Shown here piece by piece: positions 8,478 to 17,209 of a stretch of 64,000 bases of DNA. The notes beneath the pieces were generated by a model, which did not search any database, was not told the origin of the DNA, and saw only the letters and a list, made by a program, of their open reading frames with translations. This DNA is from Pseudanabaena sp. (GTDB lineage Bacteria > Cyanobacteriota > Cyanobacteriia > Pseudanabaenales > Pseudanabaenaceae), in contig QBMK01000002.1 in assembly GCA_003249035.1 (NCBI GenBank), positions 285,457 through 349,456 on the forward strand, given 5' to 3'. The translations under genes were made by a program, and so were the position numbers. The stretch's first letter is position 1, and every line of letters begins with the position of its first letter.

Positions 8478-9713
8478 TCATCTAGCTGGTATTTGTTCTA
8501 CTTCAGGTACTTGTTGTTCCGCTTCCCAATGACTAAGAATAATAGCATTAACGCTGTTGCCAATAATATTAACAACAGTTTTAAATCCATCAGTGAGCCG
8601 ATCGATTCCTGCGACTAAGGCGATCGCTTCTAAGGGCAATCCAGACGCTGAAAGTACTGTTGCCATCGTGATCAGTGCTGAACCAGGAACACCAGGGGTA
8701 CTGAATGAAACTAGTAAACTACTAACTGCGATCGCTGTGAGTAGGGAAGGAGTTAATGGAACTTGATAGATTTGGGCGACGAATAAAGCATTAAAGCCCT
8801 GTAAAATTGCCGCACCGTCTCTTTTGAGGGCAGTGCCCAAGGGAATTGCAAAACTGGCAATTTCTTCACGCAACCCGTAGTTCTCTTGAATATTTTGTAA
8901 TACTACTGGCAAAGCCGCATTAGAACTAGCTGTGCCAAAAGCTAAGGCGATCGCTTCTGAAAGACTCCGTAAGAATCTTAGAGGATCGGCCTTGAGGATA
9001 AACAGAGCAAGCATATCAAGGGAAATCATAATTGAAGACGCAATTACTAAACCCAATACATAAAGAAATAACTTGGCAACGAGTTCTAATCCTTGAGTAG
9101 CGATCGTCGAACTCATTAGAGCAAAAACCCCTAAAGGAGCAACATATAAAATTATGGATAGAGTCTTTTCGCTAATGTGATAGATACTTTCAATAAATTC
9201 TACGAATGGTTTTGCTTTCTCTTTAGCTAATTGAACTCCTATTCCCAATAAAACTGCTGAGAAAATGATTTGTAATAGATTACCAGTACTGAGAGCTTCT
9301 AACGGATTTACAGGAATTAAGCTAACTAGCCAAGAAATTAAGGAAGGAGCTTCGGTGATACTAATATTTTCAGATACAGAAAAGCCAGTCACCCCACTAC
9401 CTGGCTGCAAAAAATAAGCTGTACCCATACCAACGCAAAGCGCGATTGAACTGGTAATCAAGTAGCTAGTCATTAGCTTGACGGTAAATCTGCCAACTTG
9501 CCCTGCTCCTTGAATTCTGGTTAATCCCATGATTAAAGAAGAAAAAACAATGGGAACGACCACAAACTGAATTAACCTTAAAAAGGATTCACCAACCGGA
9601 GCTAAAAAACTTTGATTGATTAGTTCAATATTCTCAGGAAAAGTCGTATTTAATAAAGTTCCAAACGCAACACCAAAAGCCAGCGAAACGAGAATAAAAG
9701 TAGATAGATTCAT
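8478..9713 (-). CDS. Dicarboxylate/amino acid:cation symporter (DAACS family)
   Basis: 411 residues with about eight hydrophobic spans, and two signatures of the GltP/DctA fold. These are the serine-rich re-entrant loop (ALAFGTASSNAALPVVLQN near 245-265) and the second loop region VSFSTPGVPGSALITMATVL near 335-355, followed by DRLTDGFKTVVNIIGNSVNA. The family imports glutamate, aspartate or C4-dicarboxylates with Na+ or H+. The start ATG at 9713 precedes a normal first membrane helix. The gene is monocistronic and its substrate is undetermined. Confidence 0.88.
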   Translation of the reverse strand: MNLSTFILVSLAFGVAFGTLLNTTFPENIELINQSFLAPVGESFLRLIQFVVVPIVFSSLIMGLTRIQGAGQVGRFTVKLMTSYLITSSIALCVGMGTAYFLQPGSGVTGFSVSENISITEAPSLISWLVSLIPVNPLEALSTGNLLQIIFSAVLLGIGVQLAKEKAKPFVEFIESIYHISEKTLSIILYVAPLGVFALMSSTIATQGLELVAKLFLYVLGLVIASSIMISLDMLALFILKADPLRFLRSLSEAIALAFGTASSNAALPVVLQNIQENYGLREEIASFAIPLGTALKRDGAAILQGFNALFVAQIYQVPLTPSLLTAIAVSSLLVSFSTPGVPGSALITMATVLSASGLPLEAIALVAGIDRLTDGFKTVVNIIGNSVNAIILSHWEAEQQVPEVEQIPAR

Positions 9714-9919
9714 ATTCCAAATTGCTAATGTAAAAACCGCTCTAAAAAACTTGCAGCCCTATAGTTCAAACTAACTTAGTAAGGCAAAAAAGAAAGTCCA
9801 AAATGAACTGCGATCGCAGTTTGCTATTAACCCATGGAACCGCTCTTATGATGATCATTGCTATATAATCAAGTCAGCTTAGATTGACCCTCTTAATATT
9901 TAGTTACAAACAAGATGCT

Positions 9920-10741
9920 ATGGCGGATCGTTATGTTCGCGTTAAAACTTCCCAAGGGGAAGTCTGTTACGGGCTGTTAGAGTTGAATCAATCTATAAAG
10001 TTACTCAGTGCAGCTCCTTGGCTGGGAGGGGAGCCAAATGGCGAATTACTTGCGCCAGATACCTATCAACTTTTAGCACCTTGTGAGCCGAGCAAAATTG
10101 TAGCTGTTGGTAAAAACTATTCTGCTCATGCTGCCGAAATGGGCGGAGAAGTGCCGAAAGAGCCAATTATATTTTTAAAGCCCACTACTACAATTATCTC
10201 TCCGGAAGCGGAGATAGCTATACCGCCACAGTCTAAACGGGTGGAATATGAAGGTGAGCTAGCATTAGTGATTGGGTCGCCTTGTTTTAATCTCACCCCC
10301 AAACAAGCGATCGCCGCTATTTGGGGTTATACGATTGCCAACGATGTGACGGCGAGGGATTTACAAAGAAGTGATAGTCAATGGACTAGGGGTAAGGGTT
10401 TTGACACGTTCTGTCCTTTGGGTCCTTGGATTGTGCGCGAAATTAGTCCCACAGCAATGTTACAAACTTTTGTAAATGAAACTAAAAAGCCTTTTCAATC
10501 TACCTCAATTGAGGAGATGGTATTTTCTCCAGATTATCTCGTGGCTTACATTAGCCAAATTATGACTTTACTACCGGGAGATATTATTCTTACAGGGACT
10601 CCCGAAGGTGTGGGACCAATGCAGGAAGGCGATCGCATTTATATCGAAATTGAGGGGATTGGCAAATTGCAAAACACCGTAATTTTGCGATCGCCTTTAC
10701 CTACTGAAGAAGAACCTGAAGATAGCGATATTAATAACTAA
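9920..10741 (+). CDS. Fumarylacetoacetate hydrolase family protein
   Basis: 273 residues from the ATG at 9920 (MADRYVRVK). An upstream TTG at 9884 in the same frame adds twelve residues without family character, so I prefer the ATG. The FAH fold is clear: VAVGKNYSAHAAEMGG, KPTTTIISPEAEI, then VEYEGELALVIG with the metal-ligand E-x-E pair, NDVTARDLQR, GKGFDTFCPLGPWIV, and GTPEGVGPMQEGD. Such proteins act as acylpyruvases, oxaloacetate decarboxylases or 2-hydroxyhepta-diene-dioate isomerases. The sequence does not decide which. A TATAAT-like box lies at 9864-9869. Confidence 0.85.
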   Translation: MADRYVRVKTSQGEVCYGLLELNQSIKLLSAAPWLGGEPNGELLAPDTYQLLAPCEPSKIVAVGKNYSAHAAEMGGEVPKEPIIFLKPTTTIISPEAEIAIPPQSKRVEYEGELALVIGSPCFNLTPKQAIAAIWGYTIANDVTARDLQRSDSQWTRGKGFDTFCPLGPWIVREISPTAMLQTFVNETKKPFQSTSIEEMVFSPDYLVAYISQIMTLLPGDIILTGTPEGVGPMQEGDRIYIEIEGIGKLQNTVILRSPLPTEEEPEDSDINN

Positions 10742-10767
10742 ATTTAAAGTTATATAGCCCCTTCTTT

Positions 10768-10870
10768 ATACCAAAACTAAAAATGGCGTAGCCATTTTTA
10801 GTTTTGAAAACCCTTACTGGGTTTGGTTTTTAATCCACGAAAGTGTTGTCACACTTTCGTGGATTGGTAT
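10768..10870. repeat. 103-bp double-hairpin element with ATACCAA/TTGGTAT ends
   Basis: Two consecutive perfect hairpins: CAAAACTAAAAATGGC-GTA-GCCATTTTTAGTTTTG at 10772-10806, and AATCCACGAAAGTGT-TGTC-ACACTTTCGTGGATT at 10832-10865. The whole is bounded by ATACC and GGTAT. From memory, elements of this form are common between genes in Pseudanabaena-type genomes. The rest of the gap (10742-10767 and 10871-11048) shows nothing else. Confidence 0.8.
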
Positions 10871-11048
10871 TACTTTTTAAGTGGGAACATATTCTTTGAT
10901 AAAGGGGTCATTAATTTCTAGCCAAGATCGATGATCTTTGGTTAAAATTTGGCTCAATGTTATCAGGTGTTACCACGCCAGAGTCACAAAATAAATTTTT
11001 GGGGGGAATTTTTGATTTGATTACTAATCCCACATATCCGATAATCCT

Positions 11049-11870
11049 ATGAATTACCCAAACCGAAATTTGCAAACATCTTTAATTAAGCAACTAATTA
11101 AGCAACTTAGCTACTTTCCAGCGATCGCTTTGACTTTGCCATTGGTTGCGATGCCCAGCTTCGCTCAGATTATCCCTATTGAAACAAACCCTAGTTCGAA
11201 TCCCTCCACGCTTCCCCCCGAAAGACCGAACGACAAAGCTGCTAATCCTAGTGACAATAAAAACGCGCGTTTTAGCTGCCAATCAAGGGATGGGCAATAT
11301 ATCGTAGTCTATCAACCCAAGAGTCAACCCCAAAAATATTTTCCTTGGGCTGCTCCTAGTAATATGGGTGACGGTTGGTCACCTACGCGCCGTTGCAATG
11401 AAATTAGCCGTCGTCTAGAGCTATACCGTCCCGACGGTTTGCTAGAAATGCGAACCAGTACTGAAAATGGCTATAACGTCATTTGTGCTACCACCGATAA
11501 AAATCCGTCTTGTCGAATTGTGCTAACAGTCCCCAATGGAAAAGATCCGATCGCTACTCGCGATCAAGTATTTGGCAATCTTACTACTGCGGATAGTGGG
11601 CAACAAACTACAGCAGTGAATACCTATCGTGGACTCGATCGCTCTTTAAATGACATCAGTGGTGACCTTGGCTTAGGCATTGATCTATCAGGAATTAATG
11701 CTGTCCTTGGTTCTGTACCCACAAATCGTTCTGTATCGAATGTCCGAAGCGGCAACTTGTACTTAAAGCCATTCCTCGATCCTAGTGATGGTGGGACTGG
11801 GGCAAACTTAACCAATAGCGGTGTTACTGGCAGCAGGGGCAGAAAGCTCAATCCAAATAATTTCCGTTAA
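11049..11870 (+). CDS. COP23-domain secreted protein
   Basis: 273 residues. A signal peptide (YFPAIALTLPLVAMPSFA, residues about 22-39) is followed by a proline/serine/asparagine-rich linker. Then comes a domain with the COP23 layout: ARFSCQSRDGQYIVVYQ, PWAAPSNMGDGWSPTRRC, EISRRLELY, NGYNVICAT and CRIVLTV. The four cysteines sit at the positions expected for two disulphides. COP23 was described as a circadian-oscillating, membrane-associated protein of a cyanobacterium; its biochemical role is unknown. The C-terminus is low-complexity. The stop codon lies inside a long bidirectional terminator hairpin shared with pgk. Confidence 0.78.
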   Translation: MNYPNRNLQTSLIKQLIKQLSYFPAIALTLPLVAMPSFAQIIPIETNPSSNPSTLPPERPNDKAANPSDNKNARFSCQSRDGQYIVVYQPKSQPQKYFPWAAPSNMGDGWSPTRRCNEISRRLELYRPDGLLEMRTSTENGYNVICATTDKNPSCRIVLTVPNGKDPIATRDQVFGNLTTADSGQQTTAVNTYRGLDRSLNDISGDLGLGIDLSGINAVLGSVPTNRSVSNVRSGNLYLKPFLDPSDGGTGANLTNSGVTGSRGRKLNPNNFR

Positions 11871-11915
11871 AAAATAGGGGCGCAGTGCGCCCCTATTTTT
11901 TTAACGGAAATTATT
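11856..11915. terminator. Bidirectional terminator between the COP23 gene and pgk
   Basis: A 60-bp near-perfect palindrome. The left arm of 28 bases starts AATAATTTCCG and ends GGGGCGC, the loop is AGT, and the right arm has one extra T. GC-rich stem tips next to A and T runs fit intrinsic termination in both directions. Both flanking stop codons lie within the arms. Confidence 0.88.
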
Positions 11916-13116
11916 AAGCTTCGTTCAAAGCAGCGATACCAGGTAAGATTTTACCTTCGAGCAATTCTAAACTTGCACCACCACCAGTTGAGATGTGGCT
12001 CATCTTGTCTGCAACTCCAACTTTCTCAACAGCAGCTACGGAATCGCCGCCGCCGATGATGGTGATTGTGCCAGTGGCTGTGAGATCGGCAAGAGTATGT
12101 GCGATCGCTTCAGTACCAACAGCAAACTTATCAAACTCGAATACACCCATTGGACCGTTCCAGATTGCAGACTTGCATTCGGCAAGTGCAGCTTGGAATA
12201 CCTTTATGGAGTCAGGGCCAATATCTAAGCCCATCCAACCATCTGGAATATTGTCAATGCTAACGGTTTGAGCATTAGCATCAGGCTTGAAGTTATCAGC
12301 AACAACAACATCAGTTGGTAGTAAGAACTTTACTCCACGTTCTGCGGCTTTCTTTTCGAGCGCACGAGCCAAGTCTAGCTTATCTTCTTCAACAAGAGAC
12401 TTACCTACACTCAATCCACGAGCCTTGTAGAAAGTAAAGATCATGCCGCCGCCGAGCAGCAAATAATCAACCTTATCGAGCAAGGTTTCGATTACACCGA
12501 TCTTGCTAGAAACCTTAGAGCCACCAACGATCGCAGCGAGAGGACGCTTAGGATTGTCAATAGCACCGCTCAAGTATTGCAATTCTTTGTCTAGCAAGAA
12601 ACCAGCAACTGAGGTGCTGATGTACTTAGTTACACCTTCAGTCGAAGCATGGGCGCGGTGAGCTGTACCAAAAGCATCATTTACATAAATGTCAGCCAAA
12701 GATGCTAATTTTTTGGCGAATTCAGGATCGTTCTTTTCTTCTTCAGGATAAAAACGCACGTTTTCCAACAAAGCAACATCGCCGTTGTTGAGAGCATTAA
12801 CTTGAGCCGCAACAACTTCTCCAATGCAATCGTCGGTTTTGACAACTGGCTTGCCGAGTAACTCAGATAAACGTACTGCTACAGGATTAAGACGAAGGCT
12901 TTCGGTGACACCCTTGGGTCTGCCAAAGTGGCTAGCGAGGATTACACGAGCACCAGCTTCGATGAGGTACTTAATGGTTGGTAATGCAGCACGAATGCGT
13001 GTATCGTCGGTAATTTTGCCAGATTCGTCTTGAGGAACGTTAAAATCAACTCTTACTAAAACTTTCTTGCCTGCTAATTCCGCAGCAGTCAAACTTGCAA
13101 GACTTTTCTTCGCCAT
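11914..13116 (-). CDS. pgk: Phosphoglycerate kinase
   Basis: 400 residues, full length. It interconverts 1,3-bisphosphoglycerate plus ADP with 3-phosphoglycerate plus ATP, in glycolysis and the Calvin cycle. Signature blocks: [14 protein letters not shown] near 19-32, SHFGRPKG near 62, [15 protein letters not shown] near 147-161, [13 protein letters not shown] near 197-209, and the C-terminal GGGDSVAA and [15 protein letters not shown]. This copy lies outside the carbon-catabolic cluster at 21-42 kb, which has no pgk of its own. It ends in a terminator shared with the convergent COP23 gene. Confidence 0.97.
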   Translation of the reverse strand: MAKKSLASLTAAELAGKKVLVRVDFNVPQDESGKITDDTRIRAALPTIKYLIEAGARVILASHFGRPKGVTESLRLNPVAVRLSELLGKPVVKTDDCIGEVVAAQVNALNNGDVALLENVRFYPEEEKNDPEFAKKLASLADIYVNDAFGTAHRAHASTEGVTKYISTSVAGFLLDKELQYLSGAIDNPKRPLAAIVGGSKVSSKIGVIETLLDKVDYLLLGGGMIFTFYKARGLSVGKSLVEEDKLDLARALEKKAAERGVKFLLPTDVVVADNFKPDANAQTVSIDNIPDGWMGLDIGPDSIKVFQAALAECKSAIWNGPMGVFEFDKFAVGTEAIAHTLADLTATGTITIIGGGDSVAAVEKVGVADKMSHISTGGGASLELLEGKILPGIAALNEA

Positions 13117-13237
13117 AAATTTTTTATACTCGTAGTATATAAAGTTGCTTTTTTACTATGTCTTAATAATTTTACAGAATTCCGTCCAGTTTAAAAAAAC
13201 AAAAAACAAGAGACGATGCATAGCGTCGTCTTAATCC

Positions 13238-13305
13238 CAGTTTCGCTTGATTTTTAGTGTGCGTCGATTGGAATTATGACGCACACTAAAAATCAAGCGA
13301 AACTG
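13238..13305. repeat. 68-bp inverted repeat with perfect 28-bp arms
   Basis: The left arm (13238-13265) starts CAGTTTCGCTTGATTTTTAG and ends GTGCGTC; the right arm (13278-13305) is its exact reverse complement. The loop is 12 bases. It lies upstream of pgk beside an IS remnant. A smaller imperfect palindrome (AGACGATGC/GCGTCGTC) precedes it at about 13211-13231. I see no gene in it. Confidence 0.9.
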
Positions 13306-13312
13306 TTTTCTT

Positions 13313-13990
13313 TATAGAACCCATTTGAGATCTTAAAAAGTAGCTGCAAAACGCTAAAGCATAAGCCTGACAAAGCATAAATTGTGTCTAGCATTGGCAT
13401 TCACCAGAGTTCTGTCAAAGTTCTTAAAACCTCTCTACCCAAGCCTTGCTTCTTTCCAAAATCCAACGCATAGGAATAAGGAATAACAACAAAACCAGAT
13501 ATTCCTTGAGATTTCTTTTCATGCTTAGACATTTTCGGTGCAACCTTAAACCTAATCTTAGTAATAATCTGAGAATAGATTTTTTCTAATTCTTTGGTTA
13601 AATATTCAGGATTGAAGCTGTGATCTTCCATGACTGCGATCTTAGGAATATTGACGGGTTTGGATTTAAAGTAATCAATGTTTGCTTCAAACATCCCAAT
13701 CAATCCCTGATCATCAGAGACACTAGCCTTAGATCAATGAGTAAAGAAAGGAAAACAAGCGAATCAATATCCAAATAGCGAATCAATATCCAAATGTCGT
13801 TTGATGCCTTTAGTAGCTTTGTAGAAGCAGAAACCTTTTGACTCAACGCTTGCATTACATGTATTTTTTGTGGCTTGTGAATCAACAATAATTAAGGCTG
13901 ACATTCCGCACTTCTTAACGTAGGCAAAAGTCTTTTTACGAAAATCTGTCATTCTAGGACTCTAATTCGAAAAATATTTTCAATTGTTAA
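13313..13990 (-). mobile_element. Decayed IS5-type insertion sequence, copy 1
   Basis: Transposase pieces are readable on the minus strand in shifting frames. One at 13764-13952 contains MSALIIVDSQATKNTCNA, matching the IS5-family ALIIDSQSVKNT region. Another at 13401-13703 contains KVAPKMSKHEKKSQGISGFV, matching the later basic segment. The end at 13313 (TATAGAACCCATTTGAGATC) matches the terminal sequence of copy 2 at 19965-20572. The other end is not recognisable. Frameshifts and missing parts make it inactive. Confidence 0.7.
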
Positions 13991-14223
13991 CCTCTATTGA
14001 GAAATTTGAATACAATCCTTTACATAGCTTAGTTTTCCTACATTTTGCCATAACGCTTGCAGATAAAGGGTTACAGCTAATTTATCGGTAAAAACTCTTG
14101 GATAAATATTAAGAATTTCGGAATGTGTGTAGAAAGTATAGAGTGTGAGAAAATAGGAGCGTTGAGATTAAATCCAAAATTGATTTGGGGTCTCAATGAA
14201 CTAATAATGAAAGGTGAATTTGT
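13991..14223. other. Intergenic region upstream of the CHAD gene
   Basis: AT-rich stretch without a credible coding frame. It should hold the promoter for the plus-strand genes that follow, but I see no clear regulatory motif. Confidence 0.5.
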
Positions 14224-15218
14224 ATGAAGCACCAGCCATTAGATTTATCGATTAAGCTTGGTGAGTACAGTTATCAAATCATTCAACAAAACTTTCAGAA
14301 GATTGTCGAACAAGAGAAAGCCATCTTTGAAGATAAAGATCCTGAACCTTTACATCAGATGCGAGTCGGGATGCGGCGTTTGAGAACGGCTATTCAAGTA
14401 TTTGGCTCTGCGATCGTCTTGCCAAAAGCTGTAAGTAATCCATCTATCGGAAAAATTGCTAAAAGTTTAGGAGAAACCCGCGATTTAGATGTACTTCAAC
14501 AAGAATTGATAAACCACTATCAGCCTTTGTTAGACAATACAGAACAACTGAAGTTTGATAAAGTTTTGATGAGGTTGCAAAAAAAACGAGATCGCAGCTT
14601 TCTCGATTTACAAAAGACTCTGAATGGCGATCGCTATTACGACTTAAAGCAGGGTATTCAAACTTGGCTAGATCAGCCCCGATATAAAATGATCGGCTGA
14701 TCGGCGATCTGTCAGCTCGAGGAATTTTGCCCGACTTGCTATTACCATTAATCTGTCAACTTTTTCTCCACCAAGGGTGGCTGGTAGGAACAACTATTCA
14801 GTCAGCAAAGGTCACACCGATTTCCATTGAAAATCCTGAGGAGTTGCATCAACAACTAGAGCAATTTGGTAATATTCTCCATGACCTACGGAGACAAATG
14901 AAAGGTATTCGCTATCAAGCAGAGTTCTTTTCAGGTTTTTATGAGGCTTCATACCTTGAGAGAATTGAGGAGTTTAAGGCGATCCAAGAAATCTTGGGGC
15001 AACTTCACGATCGTGAAGTCTTGCGTAAGTTTTTAGAATCGACATTGAATGCAGATTTGGCAAAGGTGCTGCCCACTATAAACCAGACAATGGAGCAAGA
15101 GCAAATCGCATTTTGGCAAAGTTGGCAGCCGATCCAGCAGCGTTACCTCTCCTTAGAATTTCGCCAATCATTGAGATCGCTACTCTCAACACCGATAGAT
15201 ATTGCACTCAAGGCATAA
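14224..15218 (+). pseudogene. CHAD-domain protein gene split by an 8-bp tandem duplication
   Basis: Two consecutive frames (14224-14700 and about 14706-15218) together encode one CHAD protein of about 330 residues. The first has the histidine/arginine signature EPLHQMRVGMRRLRTAIQVF and GETRDLDVL. The second has HDLRRQMKGIRYQAEFF and LGQLHDREVL. The break is TGATCGGC repeated exactly at 14690-14697 and 14698-14705. The second copy creates a TGA and shifts the frame; removing one copy restores YKMIGDLSARGILPDLLLP without a gap. CHAD domains bind polyphosphate. The lesion may be recent or reversible, since everything else is intact. Confidence 0.85.
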
Positions 15219-15284
15219 CTAGCACTTCAAAGACGTTAAATCATTCGGAACTATCCTGCGAATATATAGATTTAGGAATCTTTT

Positions 15285-16850
15285 ATGATTAGTCAAATTT
15301 CACCAGTTAGTATCGATCCGCAGTTTTTATCAAGTCCCCATGTCATGCTATCGACTCTTCAAGCACTACGCCAGAAAGTTGAAAGCGAAGGAGCCATTAC
15401 CTTTAACAAATGGCAATCTGGCATTAATCGGGCTGAATTTCTTCCAAGCGCCCTGAATCTTGCTCAATACCTTGCATTACGTCAATATGACCTCCGCGAA
15501 CTCCAATCCGCATTAATGCCTTGGGGGTTGTCTTCGTTAGGAAGGATTGAAGCAAGGGTATCACCCAATCTTGATGCTGTTATTGCGGCGCTAGAAGTAA
15601 TGTGTGGCAACTACTCCACGGAAAATTTTCACCGTCAACCACTAGAATCCTTTTTTGAAGGTAATCGTTTACTTCTCCAGCATACCAAAGAATTATTTGG
15701 GATAGCCAGTCCCCATCGGCGGGTCAGAATTATGGTTACATTGCCCACGGAAGCTGCTACTGACTATGAGTTAGTACGCGAAATTATCCGACGGGGCGCA
15801 AACTCTGTGCGAATTAACTGCGCCCATGACAATCCAGAAATATGGGAAAGCATGATCGCTCATGTTCGTCGAGCAGCGCAGGAGAATGGAACATCTTGTA
15901 AAGTGATGATGGACTTAGCAGGACCCAAGATCCGCACAGGAGAAGTTCTTAAGCCACCCGATCGAAAGCGGGTATTTCGAGGGGATCGCATCTTGCTCTC
16001 GCGGTGTGCACCTAAATCTGCAAGTAAATTGTCCACAGTCGAGGCGATCTCATCACCTATAGACCAATTCCAAATTTGCTGTACGGTTCCCGAAATCCTC
16101 GATTTATTAGTGGTTGATGCACCCGTATATATTGACGATGGCAAGATTCGGACTCGTGTGGTTGACACCCAATATCGATTGCCAGATGGGCAATTAGGTC
16201 TGTTGCTTAAAGTAACCCATGCGAGCCCTAAAGGAGTCAAACTTCGTCCCGAAAAAGGATTGAACTTTCCCAAAACAATTTTATCGCTCAGTCCTCTTAC
16301 GGCAAAAGATTTAAGCGATTTGGATTTTGTCGCCAGTCACGCAGATATTATTGGTTACTCCTTTGTGCAGCAACCTGCTGATATTGATTTACTTCAACAA
16401 GAGTTAAGTCATCGCTTAGATGGAAGATCTCCTAGCCCCGCGATTGTAGCAAAGATTGAAACGGCGATCGCGGTTTCCAATCTTCCAGAATTAATCATCC
16501 ATGCAGCAAGTAAACAATCATTTGGTGTGATGATTGCTAGAGGCGACTTAGCCGTTGAAATCGGATATCAAAGGTTGACAGAGATTCAAGAAGAAATTCT
16601 CTGGATTTGCGAAGCAGCGCATGTGCCCGTGATCTGGGCTACGCAAGTGCTAGAAAGTTTGGTCAAAGATGGAGCGCCTTCACGCGGAGAGATGACCGAT
16701 GCGGCTATGGCTGAACGTGCCGAGTGCGTGATGTTAAATAAAGGTCCTTTTATTGCCGAAGCCATCACTATTCTCGATGATGTCCTAACTAGGATGGAAG
16801 CACACCAGTCGAAAAAAACGCCCCAATTGCGAGCATTACATTCTTGGTAA
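15285..16850 (+). CDS. Atypical pyruvate kinase-like protein with N-terminal extension
   Basis: 521 residues. Residues 1-135 are an α-helical extension absent from ordinary pyruvate kinases. From about 145 the TIM barrel and B domain follow: RIMVTLPTEAATDYELV, the substrate-binding arginine region NSVRINCAHD, MMDLAGPKIRTGE, KGLNFPKT, the catalytic-lysine strand AIVAKIETAIAVSNL, IARGDLAVEIG, and PVIWATQVLESLVKDGAPSRGEMTD. The usual C-terminal allosteric domain is missing; the protein stops about 35 residues after the barrel. Likely phosphoenolpyruvate-linked activity, unproven. It is distinct from the canonical pyk at 35527-36954. Confidence 0.82.
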   Translation: MISQISPVSIDPQFLSSPHVMLSTLQALRQKVESEGAITFNKWQSGINRAEFLPSALNLAQYLALRQYDLRELQSALMPWGLSSLGRIEARVSPNLDAVIAALEVMCGNYSTENFHRQPLESFFEGNRLLLQHTKELFGIASPHRRVRIMVTLPTEAATDYELVREIIRRGANSVRINCAHDNPEIWESMIAHVRRAAQENGTSCKVMMDLAGPKIRTGEVLKPPDRKRVFRGDRILLSRCAPKSASKLSTVEAISSPIDQFQICCTVPEILDLLVVDAPVYIDDGKIRTRVVDTQYRLPDGQLGLLLKVTHASPKGVKLRPEKGLNFPKTILSLSPLTAKDLSDLDFVASHADIIGYSFVQQPADIDLLQQELSHRLDGRSPSPAIVAKIETAIAVSNLPELIIHAASKQSFGVMIARGDLAVEIGYQRLTEIQEEILWICEAAHVPVIWATQVLESLVKDGAPSRGEMTDAAMAERAECVMLNKGPFIAEAITILDDVLTRMEAHQSKKTPQLRALHSW

Positions 16851-16906
16851 GTGAACAGTAATTACATCAATTTTCATTAATACACCTAGCTTTTGAGTAT
16901 CTTCTT

Positions 16907-17101
16907 ATGACTACAAAATCAATCAATATCGAAGTCGATCTTCAAAATCACAACTCAGTATCATCCCTACATCAGTCGATTCAGGATGAATTGAATAAGT
17001 ATGGAAAACCACTTAATTGGATTGTGGTTGATGCTGACAAAGAACGCCAGATAGTTCATGTTAAGGCGATTTATCCCACCCATTCGGATAATTCCCAGTA
17101 A
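16907..17101 (+). CDS. Small protein of unknown function (64 residues)
   Basis: Codes for a short acidic α/β-looking protein (SINIEVDLQNH, LHQSIQDELNKYGKPLNWIVVDADKERQIVHVKAIY) with no signal or membrane segment. It sits 56 bases after the pyruvate kinase-like gene and about 100 bases before the P-type ATPase, all on the same strand. It could be a small regulator or accessory of the transporter, but that is only positional. I do not recognise a family. Confidence 0.55.
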   Translation: MTTKSINIEVDLQNHNSVSSLHQSIQDELNKYGKPLNWIVVDADKERQIVHVKAIYPTHSDNSQ

Positions 17102-17209
17102 TTGACTATGATAATCTCCTAAGAGTGGTTTGTTTGACAAGATCAAAGCGTAACAATCTGGCATAATCTTGGAGCTTTTTCCTAATTCGAGTTTTGATTT
17201 GTGACTATC

